Assembly: GCA_947478725.1 (NCBI GenBank) | Contig: CANJWZ010000008.1 | Location: 47,046-111,045, forward strand | Origin: Comamonadaceae bacterium | Lineage (GTDB): Bacteria; Pseudomonadota; Gammaproteobacteria; Burkholderiales; Burkholderiaceae_C | Length of the DNA stretch: 64,000 nt | Reading direction: 5' to 3' | Part shown: in pieces, positions 19,250-29,188 of the stretch | Layout of the letters: each line of letters starts with the position of its first letter | Position numbering within the stretch: position 1 is the stretch's first letter | Made by a program: the position numbers and the translations under genes | Notes under the pieces: generated by a model | What the model was told of the DNA's origin: nothing | The model's input: only the letters and a program-made list of their open reading frames with translations | Database searches by the model: none

Positions 19250-20112
19250 AGGCCATTTACGACATTCCCGCGCCAGCCAAGCTGAACCTTTTTTTGCACA
19301 TCACTGGGCAACGCGCCGACGGCTATCACCTGCTGCAGTCGGTGTTCATGCTGATCGACTGGTGCGACACACTGCATCTGGAGCTGCGCGCAGACGGCCA
19401 GATCAGCCGCTGCGATGTGGGCGCTGAAAGCAGTGTGTTGTTGCCCGAAAACGACCTGACGGTGCGCGCTGCCAAAGCACTGCAACAAGCCTGCGGCACA
19501 TCGCTGGGCGCGCACATCAGCCTGGAAAAGCGCATCCCCTCTGAGGCAGGCATGGGCGGAGGCTCGTCGGATGCAGCGAGTTGTTTGCTGGCATTGCAGC
19601 GGCTGTGGGGCGTCAAATTGCCGCGCGATGAGTTGCTGTCGATAGCTCTGAAACTCGGGGCGGACGTGCCGTTTTTTCTGTCAGGTAGCCACGCTTGGGT
19701 TGAAGGCGTGGGCGAACTGATCACGCCCATCACCTTGCCGTCTGCTGACTTTTTGGTGGTCAAGCCGCCCCAAGGACTCTCAACACCCGCCATTTTTAGC
19801 TCCCCTGCGCTCAAGCGCGACTCTGAAACTGCTACAATCCGAGGCTTTGCTGCGAATGATCCGGCTGAAATCTTCGAATTTGGTCACAACGACTTGCAGC
19901 CAGTGGCCCAGGAGCTTTGCCCGCAAATTGTCCAGTCGATTGACTGGTTGTCTGCACGGCAGCTCAAAGGCAGAATGACTGGCTCAGGCAGTGCGGTGTT
20001 TGCATATGTGCCACATGATGAATGGCAAAATGCCGACGCTCAAGTGCATCCAGATGGCTGGAAGGTTCGGAAATGCAGCAATTTGCAAGCCCATCCGCTG
20101 AGAGATTGGTAG
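19246..20112 (+). CDS. ispE: 4-diphosphocytidyl-2-C-methyl-D-erythritol kinase IspE
   Basis: 288 residues, GHMP kinase family. The N-terminal PAPAKLNLFLHITGQRADGYH is the family signature, and the ATP loop is EAGMGGGSSDAAS (about 100-112). The C-terminal MTGSGSAVFA loop closes the active site. It catalyses the ATP-dependent fourth step of the MEP isoprenoid pathway. It is cotranslated with lolB through an ATGA overlap and followed by tRNA-Gln. Confidence 0.97.
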   Translation: MKAIYDIPAPAKLNLFLHITGQRADGYHLLQSVFMLIDWCDTLHLELRADGQISRCDVGAESSVLLPENDLTVRAAKALQQACGTSLGAHISLEKRIPSEAGMGGGSSDAASCLLALQRLWGVKLPRDELLSIALKLGADVPFFLSGSHAWVEGVGELITPITLPSADFLVVKPPQGLSTPAIFSSPALKRDSETATIRGFAANDPAEIFEFGHNDLQPVAQELCPQIVQSIDWLSARQLKGRMTGSGSAVFAYVPHDEWQNADAQVHPDGWKVRKCSNLQAHPLRDW

Positions 20113-20205
20113 TTCAGGCGGGTTGCAAAGATGGGTTGATTGACAGTTTATGGGTTGGTTGCCAGTCGTTGAACGCGAGTTGTACGTCTTGCATCTGTCC
20201 CGTGT

Positions 20206-20282
20206 AGGGGTGTCGCCAAGTTGGTTAAGGCACCGGATTTTGATTCCGGCATTCGCAGGTTCGACTCCTTCCACCCCTGCCA
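20206..20282 (+). tRNA. tRNA-Gln (TTG anticodon)
   Basis: 77 bases with CCA encoded. The acceptor stem AGGGGTG/CACCCCT is perfect. The anticodon arm CCGGATTTTGATTCCGG gives TTG, and the T-arm has one C/T mismatch. Discriminator G and the D-arm match tRNA-Gln of proteobacteria. The position between ispE and prs is usual in Burkholderiales. Confidence 0.97.
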
Positions 20283-20290
20283 AAACATGT

Positions 20291-20356
20291 ATCGGCTCGT
20301 GCATTGCACGCGCCGATCTGGTCTTGTACCGGCTCGTGCACCGCACGGGTCGGTAC
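20291..20356 (+). promoter_or_regulatory. Two tandem hairpins in the prs leader
   Basis: Hairpin 1 (20291-20317) pairs ATCGGC/GCCGAT and CGTGC/GCACG around the loop ATT, with a single T/C mismatch. Hairpin 2 (20326-20356) is a 14-pair stem (GTACCG/CGGTAC, two G-T pairs, CGTGC/GCACG) around the loop ACC. Both share the core CGGCTCGTGCA. They begin 8 bases after tRNA-Gln and end 41 bases before the prs ATG, which has no clear ribosome site. Neither has an immediate T-run, so simple termination is not obvious. Possible roles are tRNA 3' processing, attenuation, or an RNA switch for prs. Confidence 0.7.
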
Positions 20357-20397
20357 CGTTTGGGTTAGCTTTTTCTACATCAACTTCCGCCACGCCA

Positions 20398-21402
20398 ATG
20401 TCGATAAACGCCGGGCCCCACTTGCAAACGCACCATCCCGAGTTCATGCTGTTCACCGGCAATGCCAACCCGAGCATGGCCCTTGAGATTGCCCAGCACT
20501 TGGGTATATCGCTCGGTGCGGCCCATGTTGGCCGCTTTTCTGATGGCGAAGTGACGGTTGAAATCCAGCAAAACGTGCGCGCCCGTGACGTGTTTGTGGT
20601 GCAGTCCACCTGCGCGCCCACCAACGAAAACCTGATGGAATTGCTCATCATGGTCGATGCGCTCAAGCGTGCATCGGCAGAGCGCATTTCTGCGGTCATC
20701 CCCTATTTTGGCTACGCCCGGCAAGACCGCCGTCCCCGTTCAGCACGCGTGCCGATCACCGCCAAAATGGTGGCCAATATGCTGCAAGCTGTGGGCGTGT
20801 CTCGCGTTTTGACGATGGACCTGCACGCCGACCAGATTCAGGGCTTTTTTGACATCCCGGTGGACAACATTTATGCATCGCCGGTGCTGCTGGGCGACCT
20901 GCGGCAAAAAAATTACCAAGACCTGATGGTCGTGTCGCCCGACGTGGGCGGCGTGGTTCGCGCACGCGCACTGGCCAAGCAGCTGGGCTGCGACATGGCC
21001 ATTATTGACAAGCGTCGGCCCAAAGCCAATGTGTCTGAGGTCATGCACGTGATTGGCGACATTGAAGGCCGTAACTGCGTCATCATGGATGACATGATTG
21101 ACACCGCCGGTACGCTGGTCAAGGCCGCTGAAGTGCTGAAGGAGCGCGGCGCCAAAAAAGTATATGCGTATTGCACGCACCCGATCTTCTCGGGCCCGGC
21201 GATTGACCGCATCGCCCAGGGCGACGCACTCGATGAAGTCGTGATCACCAACACCATTCCCCTGAGCGACCGCGCCAGGGCATGCGCCAAAATCCGCCAG
21301 CTCTCTGTGGGGCCATTGATCGCTGAAACCATTCAGCGTATTGCCAGAGGTGAGTCAGTGATGAGTTTGTTTTCAGACCAGGACCAGGCGGTTCTGATCT
21401 GA
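20398..21402 (+). CDS. prs: Ribose-phosphate pyrophosphokinase
   Basis: 334 residues from ATG ([10 protein letters not shown]...); longer in-frame starts would run into the tRNA and hairpins. It makes PRPP from ribose 5-phosphate and ATP for purine, pyrimidine, NAD, Trp and His synthesis, and so feeds the his genes in this window. Seen: [40 protein letters not shown], and the PRPP loop [12 protein letters not shown]. The N-terminus is about 15 residues longer than E. coli Prs, as usual in Burkholderiales. It is followed by its own terminator. Confidence 0.97.
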   Translation: MSINAGPHLQTHHPEFMLFTGNANPSMALEIAQHLGISLGAAHVGRFSDGEVTVEIQQNVRARDVFVVQSTCAPTNENLMELLIMVDALKRASAERISAVIPYFGYARQDRRPRSARVPITAKMVANMLQAVGVSRVLTMDLHADQIQGFFDIPVDNIYASPVLLGDLRQKNYQDLMVVSPDVGGVVRARALAKQLGCDMAIIDKRRPKANVSEVMHVIGDIEGRNCVIMDDMIDTAGTLVKAAEVLKERGAKKVYAYCTHPIFSGPAIDRIAQGDALDEVVITNTIPLSDRARACAKIRQLSVGPLIAETIQRIARGESVMSLFSDQDQAVLI

Positions 21403-21405
21403 ATC

Positions 21406-21441
21406 AAAAAGCGGCAACGCCTTCAAATGCGTTGTCTTTTT
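21406..21441 (+). terminator. Terminator after prs
   Basis: AAAAAG pairs with CTTTTT and GCAACGC with GCGTTGT (one G-T pair) around an 8-base loop, ending in a T-run. It begins three bases after the prs stop, so rplY probably depends on readthrough or its own promoter. Confidence 0.7.
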
Positions 21442-21486
21442 AAACGGGGTAAAGCTGGTCGCGGCCTGCCCTTTCAAGGAGTTCAT

Positions 21487-22179
21487 ATGAAATTCGTCGC
21501 TTTTGAGCGCGCAAAGCAGGGTACGGGTGCGAGCCGCCGTCTCCGCATCACCGGCCGCACGCCCGGTATCGTTTATGGTGGCACTGGCGATGCGCTGTTG
21601 ATCGAACTCGATCACAACGCTCTGTTTCATGCCATCAAAAAAGAAGCCTTCCACGCGTCGATTCTCGACATGGAACTGGCTGGCAAAGAACACAAAGTGT
21701 TGCTGCGCGATTTGCAGATGCATCCGTACAAGCAGCAAATCCTGCACATTGACTTCCAGCGCGTTGAAGCCAAGACCAAGATGACCGTGAAAGTGCCGCT
21801 GCACTACAGCGGTGAAGAAGAGTCGCCAGCTGTCAAGGCTGAAAACTGCCTGGTCAACCATGTGTTGACCGAGTTGACCGTTTCCTGCTTCCCGGCCGAC
21901 ATTCCTGAATTCATCGCCATCGACCTGAGCGGCCTGAAAAAGGGCACGTCATTGCATGTCAAGGACGTCACCCTGCCAAAAGGCGTGAAGTTCGTGGTCA
22001 AAGGTCAGGCCAATCCTGTCCTGGTGTCTGTGTCTGCGGTTTCTGCGGAAGCCGAAGCAGACGCCGTTGCTGCTGCAGCCGCTGCCGTACCGGTAGATCC
22101 AAAGGCTGCCAAAGCAGCTGCAGGCAAAGCAGCCGCCGCCAAGCCAGACGCCAAGGCGCCAGCTGCCAAGAAAAAATAA
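21487..22179 (+). CDS. rplY: 50S ribosomal protein L25, CTC (long) form
   Basis: 230 residues. The start ATG follows AAGGAG by 5 bases; an in-frame ATG 60 bases upstream lacks a ribosome site. The N-terminal L25 domain binds 5S rRNA ([23 protein letters not shown]), and the C-terminal CTC domain (about 100-190) has the [17 protein letters not shown] strand. The last 40 residues are an Ala/Lys-rich low-complexity tail. The prs-rplY-pth order is conserved across proteobacteria. A strong terminator follows. Confidence 0.97.
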   Translation: MKFVAFERAKQGTGASRRLRITGRTPGIVYGGTGDALLIELDHNALFHAIKKEAFHASILDMELAGKEHKVLLRDLQMHPYKQQILHIDFQRVEAKTKMTVKVPLHYSGEEESPAVKAENCLVNHVLTELTVSCFPADIPEFIAIDLSGLKKGTSLHVKDVTLPKGVKFVVKGQANPVLVSVSAVSAEAEADAVAAAAAAVPVDPKAAKAAAGKAAAAKPDAKAPAAKKK

Positions 22180-22206
22180 GCGCACGCGCTGACTGCTTGA
22201 ACAGTC

Positions 22207-22245
22207 AAAGCCCTTGCTCTTTCACGAGAGCAGGGGCTTTTTTTA
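22207..22245 (+). terminator. Rho-independent terminator after rplY
   Basis: AAAGCCC-TTGCTCT pairs with AGAGCA-GGGGCTTT around the loop TTCACG, followed by a run of seven T. It ends 35 bases before pth. Confidence 0.93.
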
Positions 22246-22279
22246 TGGCACTTTAAAATGCGGTGATGGAACTACAAAC

Positions 22280-22933
22280 ATGATCAAGCTGTTCGTTGGC
22301 CTGGGCAATCCGGGGGCGGAATACGAAGCGACCCGGCACAATGCCGGGTTTTGGTGGATGGACGCGCTGGCACGCGAACTGAGAGCACCGCTGACCTTTG
22401 ACAAGAGCTATTACGGACAAGTTGCGCGCACGGCGGTTGGGGGCCAGAACGTCTGGCTGCTCACGCCGCAAACCTTCATGAACCTGTCGGGCAAGTCGGT
22501 CGCCAGCCTGGCCAAATTTTTCAAGATCAAGCCCGAGGAAATATTGGTGGCGCATGACGAACTGGACGTCGTTCCAGGTCAGGTCAAACTCAAATTTGGC
22601 GGCAGCCATGCTGGCCACAACGGCTTGCGCGATATTCATGCGCAAATGGGGACCGGCGACTACTGGCGGCTGCGCCTGGGCGTGGGCCACCCCGGCAACA
22701 AAGACGAGGTGGTGGACTGGGTGTTGAGAAAACCCATGCAGGAGCACCGCGTGGCAATTGAAGAATGCATCACCCGCTCACTGAAGGCGGTGCCTGCGCT
22801 GCTGGCCGGCGAGATGGACAAGGCCACGATGATGATTCACACCAGTACGCCGCCCAGACCCAAACCGCCACGCAAGATGCAAGCTGATGGCGCTGCCGCA
22901 GCCCCGGAAAAGCGTCTTTCTACGCCAGAGTAA
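22280..22933 (+). CDS. pth: Peptidyl-tRNA hydrolase
   Basis: 217 residues from ATG ([12 protein letters not shown]). It releases tRNA from peptidyl-tRNA dropped by stalled ribosomes. Catalytic His20 lies in [10 protein letters not shown], and Asp93 is in [20 protein letters not shown] and [10 protein letters not shown] complete the active-site wall. It extends about 20 residues beyond E. coli Pth with a Pro/Lys-rich tail. The weak ribosome site and the upstream terminator suggest a separate promoter. Confidence 0.97.
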   Translation: MIKLFVGLGNPGAEYEATRHNAGFWWMDALARELRAPLTFDKSYYGQVARTAVGGQNVWLLTPQTFMNLSGKSVASLAKFFKIKPEEILVAHDELDVVPGQVKLKFGGSHAGHNGLRDIHAQMGTGDYWRLRLGVGHPGNKDEVVDWVLRKPMQEHRVAIEECITRSLKAVPALLAGEMDKATMMIHTSTPPRPKPPRKMQADGAAAAPEKRLSTPE

Positions 22934-22950
22934 AATATTTTCAAAATCGG

Positions 22951-23035
22951 GATTTGCTATATTTTTAATAGCACCCAGCGTACGTATCTATTGGCTTGAA
23001 GCCCAAAAAACACCTGAATATGACAGAAAACAGGC
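22951..23035 (+). repeat. Dispersed AT-rich repeat, copy in pth-ferredoxin gap
   Basis: TTTGCTAT-ATTTTTA-ATAGC at the left, then ATTGGCTTGAAGCC and near the right AGAAAACAGGCG. These blocks match, in order, those of other copies of the family in the window (52506, 54083, 63756). The GCTAT/ATAGC arms can form a hairpin. It fills nearly the whole gap between the convergent genes. Confidence 0.5.
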
Positions 23036-23038
23036 GTT

Positions 23039-23831
<793 letters not shown>

Positions 23832-23838
23832 GGCCAAA

Positions 23839-24525
23839 TTATGCGCTCTGACGCGCATCGGGCGTCTGGGGCGTCTGGGGCGTTTTGACCAGCAAATGAA
23901 AATGCACCGCTCCAGCCTTGCCAAAACGGTGGACTTGCAGGCCCACAGCGGCCAGTTCTTCGTCCGTCCAGGGCTTGGGCGCTTCCAGGTACACAAAACC
24001 AGGCATGGCAATGGCTTGGGCTGCGGCCTTCAGTGCTGCTTCAAATGCTGTGGACTCATAGGGCGGGTCCAGAAAAATCAGTTGCAGGCTGCCGGGGTTG
24101 GCGCGGCGCAGCAGGCTCACGCCGTCACCACGCTCGATTTTGACCATGTTGGCCTTGAGCTTGGTTTGCAGGGCCTTCAGTTTGTCGACCAGCAACGGGT
24201 CTTGCTCGCAAAGCACAACGTCCTGTGCACCGCGTGAGGCGGCCTCAAAACCGAGCACGCCGGTGCCTGCAAAAACATCGGCACAGCGCCAGCCGGTCAG
24301 GTCCTGACCGAGCCAGTTGAACAAGGTTTCGCGAACGCGGTCAGGCGTGGGGCGCAGGCCAGGCAAGCTGGCCACCGGGATTTTGCTGCGCTTGTACACA
24401 CCGCCGATGATGCGGACTTCACCCGGTGGGATGGTTTTTCGGCCAACAACTTTGCCTGATTTGGCGAGTTTTTTGGCGGGATCTTTTTCAGGTTTCTCAG
24501 CAGCGACTTGTGGGGTGTATTTCAT
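23839..24525 (-). CDS. rsmD: 16S rRNA (guanine-966-N2)-methyltransferase RsmD
   Basis: 228 residues. SAM motif I is ADVFAGTGVLGFEA, and catalytic motif IV is DPPY (153-156). The N-terminus has about 35 extra Lys/Glu-rich residues before the conserved RIIGGVYKRSKI. The tail QTPQTPD is encoded by a 9-base unit repeated in tandem, a possible slippage site. It lies 3 bases downstream of the inactive M16 gene and upstream of coaD, forming a minus-strand run of M16-M16-rsmD-coaD-ferredoxin. Confidence 0.95.
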   Translation of the reverse strand: MKYTPQVAAEKPEKDPAKKLAKSGKVVGRKTIPPGEVRIIGGVYKRSKIPVASLPGLRPTPDRVRETLFNWLGQDLTGWRCADVFAGTGVLGFEAASRGAQDVVLCEQDPLLVDKLKALQTKLKANMVKIERGDGVSLLRRANPGSLQLIFLDPPYESTAFEAALKAAAQAIAMPGFVYLEAPKPWTDEELAAVGLQVHRFGKAGAVHFHLLVKTPQTPQTPDARQSA

Positions 24526-24528
24526 GTT

Positions 24529-25911
24529 TTAAGGTTTGGCACCGAGAATGACAGTCACCATTTTCTCAGGTTGCAGTTTGGCCGCCATGGCCGCTTTCAC
24601 GTCTTGTGCCGTCACCTTGTCAATCTGCGCGGTCCAGGTGTCCAGATAGTTGGTGGGCAGGTCGTACCAGGCAATGTTGCTGATGTTGCCCAGCAGCTTG
24701 CGATTGCTGTCAATCAGCAAGGCAAAGCCGCCTGTCAGGTTGTCTTTGGCGGCTTTGACTTCTGCCTCAAGCGGGCCGGTAGCCACAAAGTCCTTGACCA
24801 CCTGACGCGCCACCTCCAGCGCCTGTTTTGCCTGGTCAGGCCGGGTTTGCAGGCTGACCGTGAAAGCGCCCGCATGCAAGCCGGGCGCAAAGTTGCTGTA
24901 AACGCCGTAAGTTAGCCCACGCTTCTCGCGTACCTCAGTCATCAGGCGCGACACAAAACCGCCACCGCCCAGAATGTAATTGCCCACCAGCAGCGGGAAG
25001 AACGCCGGGTCACTGCGTTTGTAGCCGGGCTGGCCCATCAGCACTTGGGCCTGGGCAGCATCAAAGGCAATTGTTTTTTGCACCGCTTCGGCAAGTGGCT
25101 GCACCTCTGCCACGGGGGGCAAGGCAGGCACGCTGGAGCACGGCGCTTGAGGGGACGCTTGCGGCAGGCGCGCCAGCATGGCCGTGGCAATTTGTTCAGC
25201 CTGGGCCCGGTTGACGGCCCCCACCAGGTTGACACGCGCCCGGCAAGCCACCACCGTGGCCTGGTAAAAAGCGCGCATGTCGGCGGTGGCGATGTTGGCC
25301 ACACCGGCCTCGGTCAATTCATGGCCATACGGATGGCCGCCATACACCGCCTGCGAATAAGCACGCCGCGCCAGGGTGGCGGGCCGGGTGTCAGACTCCT
25401 TGATACCGGCGATCACTTTTTGCTTGTCGCGCTGCCACACGTCGTCTGGGAAAGCCGGTTCGGCGATTTGCCGCGCGGCCAATGCCACCGCCTTGGCCAG
25501 CAAGTCAGGCTCGGTGAGGGTGCGCAAGGCAAAGCTGAAACGGTCAGAACCCGCGCTGGCACCAAACTGTGCTCCCAGGTCGGCCCAGGCTTCGCCCAAG
25601 GCGTTTTCATCCAAAGCAGGCTCATCAGCCCCCACGCTGGTCGCGTCGCGCTGGCCGTTTTTAGTCTGCACACCTTTTTCAAGCAGCGCTGCTGTCATGC
25701 CGGCCAGTCCGACCTTGTTGGGTGGGTCGCGCCGGCTGCCGCCGTCAAAGTCGATTTGCACGTCGAGCATGGCGATGGCCGGGCTTTCAACCAGATGCAC
25801 CACTGCGCCGTTGGCCAGCTGAAACTTCTGGATCGGCAATGCAGCGAGCGCCCCAGCACTGAAAAAGGCACAAAAAAAGGTAGCAAATACGGCTTTAGGC
25901 CAATGAATCAT
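24529..25911 (-). CDS. M16-family peptidase-like protein, zinc site absent
   Basis: About 460 residues, counting from the ATG that opens the signal peptide MIHWPKAVFATFFCAFFSAGALAA; an in-frame start 36 bases upstream would include repeat DNA. Two M16 domains are present. Where active members have HxxEH, this protein has VGLAGMTAALLEKGV, so both His ligands are missing. The ending GGGGFVSRLMTEVREKRGLTYGVYS is the Arg/Tyr substrate-holding region. It is probably the non-catalytic half of a periplasmic heterodimer with the next gene, as in other paired bacterial M16 proteins. Confidence 0.88.
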   Translation of the reverse strand: MIHWPKAVFATFFCAFFSAGALAALPIQKFQLANGAVVHLVESPAIAMLDVQIDFDGGSRRDPPNKVGLAGMTAALLEKGVQTKNGQRDATSVGADEPALDENALGEAWADLGAQFGASAGSDRFSFALRTLTEPDLLAKAVALAARQIAEPAFPDDVWQRDKQKVIAGIKESDTRPATLARRAYSQAVYGGHPYGHELTEAGVANIATADMRAFYQATVVACRARVNLVGAVNRAQAEQIATAMLARLPQASPQAPCSSVPALPPVAEVQPLAEAVQKTIAFDAAQAQVLMGQPGYKRSDPAFFPLLVGNYILGGGGFVSRLMTEVREKRGLTYGVYSNFAPGLHAGAFTVSLQTRPDQAKQALEVARQVVKDFVATGPLEAEVKAAKDNLTGGFALLIDSNRKLLGNISNIAWYDLPTNYLDTWTAQIDKVTAQDVKAAMAAKLQPEKMVTVILGAKP

Positions 25912-25914
25912 TGG

Positions 25915-25945
25915 ACTAGCAGCTATAACTTTAATAGTAAACATC
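25915..25945 (-). repeat. Short partial copy of AT-rich dispersed repeat
   Basis: On the minus strand: ACTATTAAAGTTATAGCTGCTAGTCC, here broken as ACTATTAAAG then TTATAGCTGCTAGTCC. The GCTGCTAG block is shared with the copies at 63756 and 50701. It fills most of the 41-base gap between the two M16 genes. Confidence 0.4.
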
Positions 25946-25952
25946 ATGACGC

Positions 25953-27386
25953 TCAGTGTCTGGAAGGTGTGGTGGGTGTGGCGGTCGCCGCGCGCGGCTT
26001 GCGGTTGGGGTCCATGGCCTGCGGCAACAAGGTGGCCTGGGTCATCTGGTCGTCACCAAAATATTTGGCAGCGACCGCTTGCACTTCCGCGCCGGTCACG
26101 CTGCGCAGCCGGGCGATCAGCCGCTTGTCGAAGTCCAGCGGCATGCCGTTGATCCAGTTGGAGCCCAGCTCACGCGCCTGGTTGAAAACGCTGTCGAGCT
26201 TGTAGGTTTCGCTGGCAATCCACTGGGTTTTGACGCGGTTCAGCTCAGCCTCGCTGACGCCGTTTTTAGCAACCAGCGCGACCTGCTCGCGCAGGGCGGC
26301 GGCGACCTGGGCAGCGGTTTTTCCGGCTGCGGGCACGCCGGTGAGCATGAAAACCTGCGGGCCACGGCCTGTCAAACCGTTGTAGGCGCCGGCACTGTCG
26401 GCCAGCCGGCCCTCACCACCGGCTTGACCCTGCTCCAGTGCACGGTTCAGGCGTGCGCCGCTGTAGCCGTCCAGCACGGCAGCCAGCACCGTCAGGGCCA
26501 GCGGGTCGCGGTTGCCTGTGCTGTCTTTGTAGTCGCCCGTCAGATCAGCGGGTACCAGTTTTGGCACCTTGAACGCCATGCTGACATACGCTTGCGAGGC
26601 CACGCCTTTGAAGTCGAGCCGTCGCGCGCCGGTTTGCTCGGGTTCATCGCGTGGCTTGCGGGCGGGCACCGGTGAAGCGGCAATCGGTCCATAGTATTTT
26701 TCAGCCAAGCGCTTGACTTCAACCACATCCACATCACCGGCCACGACCACGGCCGCATTGCCCGGCACATACCAGCGCTTGTAAAAATCCCGTGCGTCTT
26801 GCGGGGTCATGGCGTCCAGGTCGCTCATCCAGCCTACCACCGGGCGCCGATAGGGTGATGCGGTGAAGGCGATGGCATTGGCCGCCTCGTACATCTTGGC
26901 TCTGGGCGACTCCTCCGTGCGGGAGCGGCGCTCTTCCTTGACCACTTCAATCTCGCGCTTGAACTCATCGTCAGGCCACTGGTTGTTGGCAAAGCGGTCG
27001 GCCTCCAGGCGCATCACGTCTTCTAGCTTGCCGCTGGGAATCTGCTGGTGGTAGCCTGTCGCATCACGGCTGGTAAAAGCGTTGTCACGGCCACCCAGGG
27101 CCGCCACACGGCGTGAAAATTCACCCGGCTTGACAGTGGCTGTGCCCTTGAACAACATGTGCTCCAGCACATGCGCCACGCCGGTGGTGCCATCGACCTC
27201 GTCCATCGACCCGACCCGCACCCACAGCATGTGGGCAGCAGTGGGCGCGCGGCGGTCGGGCTTGACGATCACCGTCAAGCCGTTGCTGAGGGTGAACTGT
27301 TCGACTTTTGCGGGGGCTTGGGCCCATGCCGCAGTGGCAATCCATGACAAAAGAACGGGTAAGCAAAGGCGATGTGTGGGTTTCAT
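25953..27386 (-). CDS. M16-family zinc metallopeptidase, active subunit
   Basis: 477 residues from MKPTHRLCLP; the frame is open further upstream but antisense to ftsY. The signal peptide ends near ATAAWAQ. The zinc motif is HVLEH (72-76) in GVAHVLEHMLFKG, and the downstream EADRF supplies the third ligand. Two M16 domains are present, with RGPQVFMLTG in the second. It is a periplasmic peptidase of the pitrilysin/PqqL type, probably degrading small peptides together with the neighbouring inactive paralogue. It is divergent from ftsY, with 28 bases between the starts. Confidence 0.93.
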   Translation of the reverse strand: MKPTHRLCLPVLLSWIATAAWAQAPAKVEQFTLSNGLTVIVKPDRRAPTAAHMLWVRVGSMDEVDGTTGVAHVLEHMLFKGTATVKPGEFSRRVAALGGRDNAFTSRDATGYHQQIPSGKLEDVMRLEADRFANNQWPDDEFKREIEVVKEERRSRTEESPRAKMYEAANAIAFTASPYRRPVVGWMSDLDAMTPQDARDFYKRWYVPGNAAVVVAGDVDVVEVKRLAEKYYGPIAASPVPARKPRDEPEQTGARRLDFKGVASQAYVSMAFKVPKLVPADLTGDYKDSTGNRDPLALTVLAAVLDGYSGARLNRALEQGQAGGEGRLADSAGAYNGLTGRGPQVFMLTGVPAAGKTAAQVAAALREQVALVAKNGVSEAELNRVKTQWIASETYKLDSVFNQARELGSNWINGMPLDFDKRLIARLRSVTGAEVQAVAAKYFGDDQMTQATLLPQAMDPNRKPRAATATPTTPSRH

Positions 27387-27414
27387 AGAATGATGTGACT
27401 TCAAAGCAGGCCCA

Positions 27415-28485
27415 ATGTTCAGTTTCTTCAAGAAAAAATCTCCTGCCCTTGCGGCAGCCACCCTTTCCAAGCCTGAGCAAAGCCTGATTGGCAGCGCACT
27501 CGTTACCCCGCTGGACATTGAGGCCATTGTCGCCGCGTCAGAGCTTGCACCGCAGCGCCAGCGCTGGCTGGACAAGTTGTCATCCGGTTTGCGCAAAACC
27601 GGTTCCAGCATTTCAGGCGTTTTCACCGGCACGCAAATCGACGATGCGCTGTACGACAACCTCGAGGCCGCCTTGCTGATGGCCGATACCGGGGTCAAAG
27701 CCACAGAATATTTGCTGGCTGACGTCAAGCGCCGGGTCGCCGCCAGCGCTGTGACCAACCCGGTCGCAGTCAAAAATATGTTGACCGAGGCCCTGAGCCA
27801 GTTGTTAAAACCGCTGGAACAAGCCCTGGTGATTGGCCAGCACAGCCCGACCGTCATCATGGTGGCCGGGGTCAACGGCGCGGGCAAAACCACATCCATC
27901 GGCAAGCTGACCAAACACCTGGCCACGGGCGGTGCATCGGTGCTGCTGGCTGCTGCCGACACCTTCAGGGCCGCTGCGCGTGAGCAACTCAGCGTCTGGG
28001 CTGACCGCAACACAGTCGAGATCATCAGCAAGGAAGGCGGCGACCCGGCTGCGGTGGCTTTTGATGCGGTAACAGCCGGCAAGGCGCGCGGCAAAGAGGT
28101 GGTGCTGGTGGACACCGCAGGCCGTCTGCCGACGCAGCTGCACCTGATGGAAGAGCTGAAAAAGATCAAGCGCGTGGTGCAGAAAGCCGATGCCACAGCA
28201 CCGCATGAAGTGCTGCTGGTCATCGATGGCAACACCGGGCAAAACGCGCTGGCACAAGTCAAGGCTTTTGACGAAGCGCTGCAACTCACCGGCCTGGTCG
28301 TGACCAAACTCGATGGCACAGCCAAAGGCGGCGTGCTGGCGGCAATTGCCTTGTGGGCGCAAGAGCGACAAGCAGCGACCCCCACGCTTCGGCCTGTGCC
28401 GGTTTACTTCATTGGCGTGGGCGAAAAGCTGGAAGACCTGGAAACCTTCCATGCGCGTGAATTTGCGCAGGCTCTTTTGAGCTGA
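27415..28485 (+). CDS. ftsY: Signal recognition particle receptor FtsY
   Basis: 356 residues. The N-terminal membrane-targeting part is short (MFSFFKKKSP) compared with the acidic A-domain of E. coli. The helical N domain is followed by the G domain: G1 GVNGAGKT (152-159), the ADTFRAAAREQL insertion box, DTAGRLP, and TKLDGTAKGG. It docks SRP-ribosome complexes at the inner membrane and activates Ffh GTPase. It stands alone on the plus strand between minus-strand genes and has a terminator overlapping its stop codon. Confidence 0.97.
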   Translation: MFSFFKKKSPALAAATLSKPEQSLIGSALVTPLDIEAIVAASELAPQRQRWLDKLSSGLRKTGSSISGVFTGTQIDDALYDNLEAALLMADTGVKATEYLLADVKRRVAASAVTNPVAVKNMLTEALSQLLKPLEQALVIGQHSPTVIMVAGVNGAGKTTSIGKLTKHLATGGASVLLAAADTFRAAAREQLSVWADRNTVEIISKEGGDPAAVAFDAVTAGKARGKEVVLVDTAGRLPTQLHLMEELKKIKRVVQKADATAPHEVLLVIDGNTGQNALAQVKAFDEALQLTGLVVTKLDGTAKGGVLAAIALWAQERQAATPTLRPVPVYFIGVGEKLEDLETFHAREFAQALLS

Positions 28486-28503
28486 TTTTTTCAGCTGATT
28501 TTT
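28480..28503 (+). terminator. Short terminator overlapping the ftsY stop
   Basis: AGCTGA pairs with TCAGCT around five T, followed by GATTTTT. The stop codon is inside the left arm. It lies between convergent ftsY and ureG. Confidence 0.55.
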
Positions 28504-28507
28504 GGAG

Positions 28508-29188
28508 TCAAGCCGCCAGCAGCATGCCTTTGGCTTCAATAAAAGCCACCACATCGGCCAGCCCCGCATTGGTTTTTAAATTGGTCATGACAAACGGCTT
28601 GAGGCCCTTGGCCGTGGTGCGCATGCGTATCGTGTCAACTTCCATCACTTTCAAGTCGGCCCCGACGTAAGGCGCCAGGTCGGTTTTGTTGATGACAAAC
28701 AAGTCGCTTTTGGTGATGCCGGGGCCGCCCTTGCGGGGGATTTTTTCGCCGGCCGCCACATCAATCACGTAGATCGTCAAATCGCTCAGCTCGGGGCTGA
28801 AGGTGGCGGCCAGGTTGTCGCCGCCTGATTCGACAAACACCACATCGGCGTTGGGAAAGTCCACCAGCATGCGGTCAATGGCCTCTAAATTGATCGACGC
28901 GTCTTCCCGAATCGCGGTGTGCGGGCAGCCGCCCGTTTCAACACCCATGATGCGGTCAGCATCCAGCGCGCCGCTGACGGTGAGGATGCGCTGGTCTTCC
29001 TTGGTGTAAATGTCGTTGGTGATCGCCACCAGGTCGTACTTGGCTTTCATGGCCTTGCACAGCATCTCCAGCAAGGTGGTTTTGCCGGAGCCGACCGGCC
29101 CGCCAATGCCAACGCGTAGGGGGGGCAGTTTTTTGGTGCGGTTGGCGATGTGGTGCAGAGATGACATAGGAGGTGGGGTGTTGTTCAT
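28508..29188 (-). CDS. ureG: Urease accessory GTPase UreG
   Basis: 226 residues. The P-loop is GPVGSGKT (30-37), followed by NDIYTKEDQ, the nickel-relay CPH-type motif [21 protein letters not shown] and the base-recognition NKTDLAP. It powers nickel delivery to apo-urease as part of the UreF-UreG-UreD complex. It is the last gene of the operon, and its start overlaps the ureF stop by four bases. Some 15 residues precede the usual start of UreG, and a second ATG seven codons in is possible. Confidence 0.97.
   Translation of the reverse strand: MNNTPPPMSSLHHIANRTKKLPPLRVGIGGPVGSGKTTLLEMLCKAMKAKYDLVAITNDIYTKEDQRILTVSGALDADRIMGVETGGCPHTAIREDASINLEAIDRMLVDFPNADVVFVESGGDNLAATFSPELSDLTIYVIDVAAGEKIPRKGGPGITKSDLFVINKTDLAPYVGADLKVMEVDTIRMRTTAKGLKPFVMTNLKTNAGLADVVAFIEAKGMLLAA

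Noticed and set aside
27387..28385. Upstream extension of the active M16 peptidase frame
   Set aside because: The extension is antisense to ftsY, and the signal peptide begins at the ATG at 27386.
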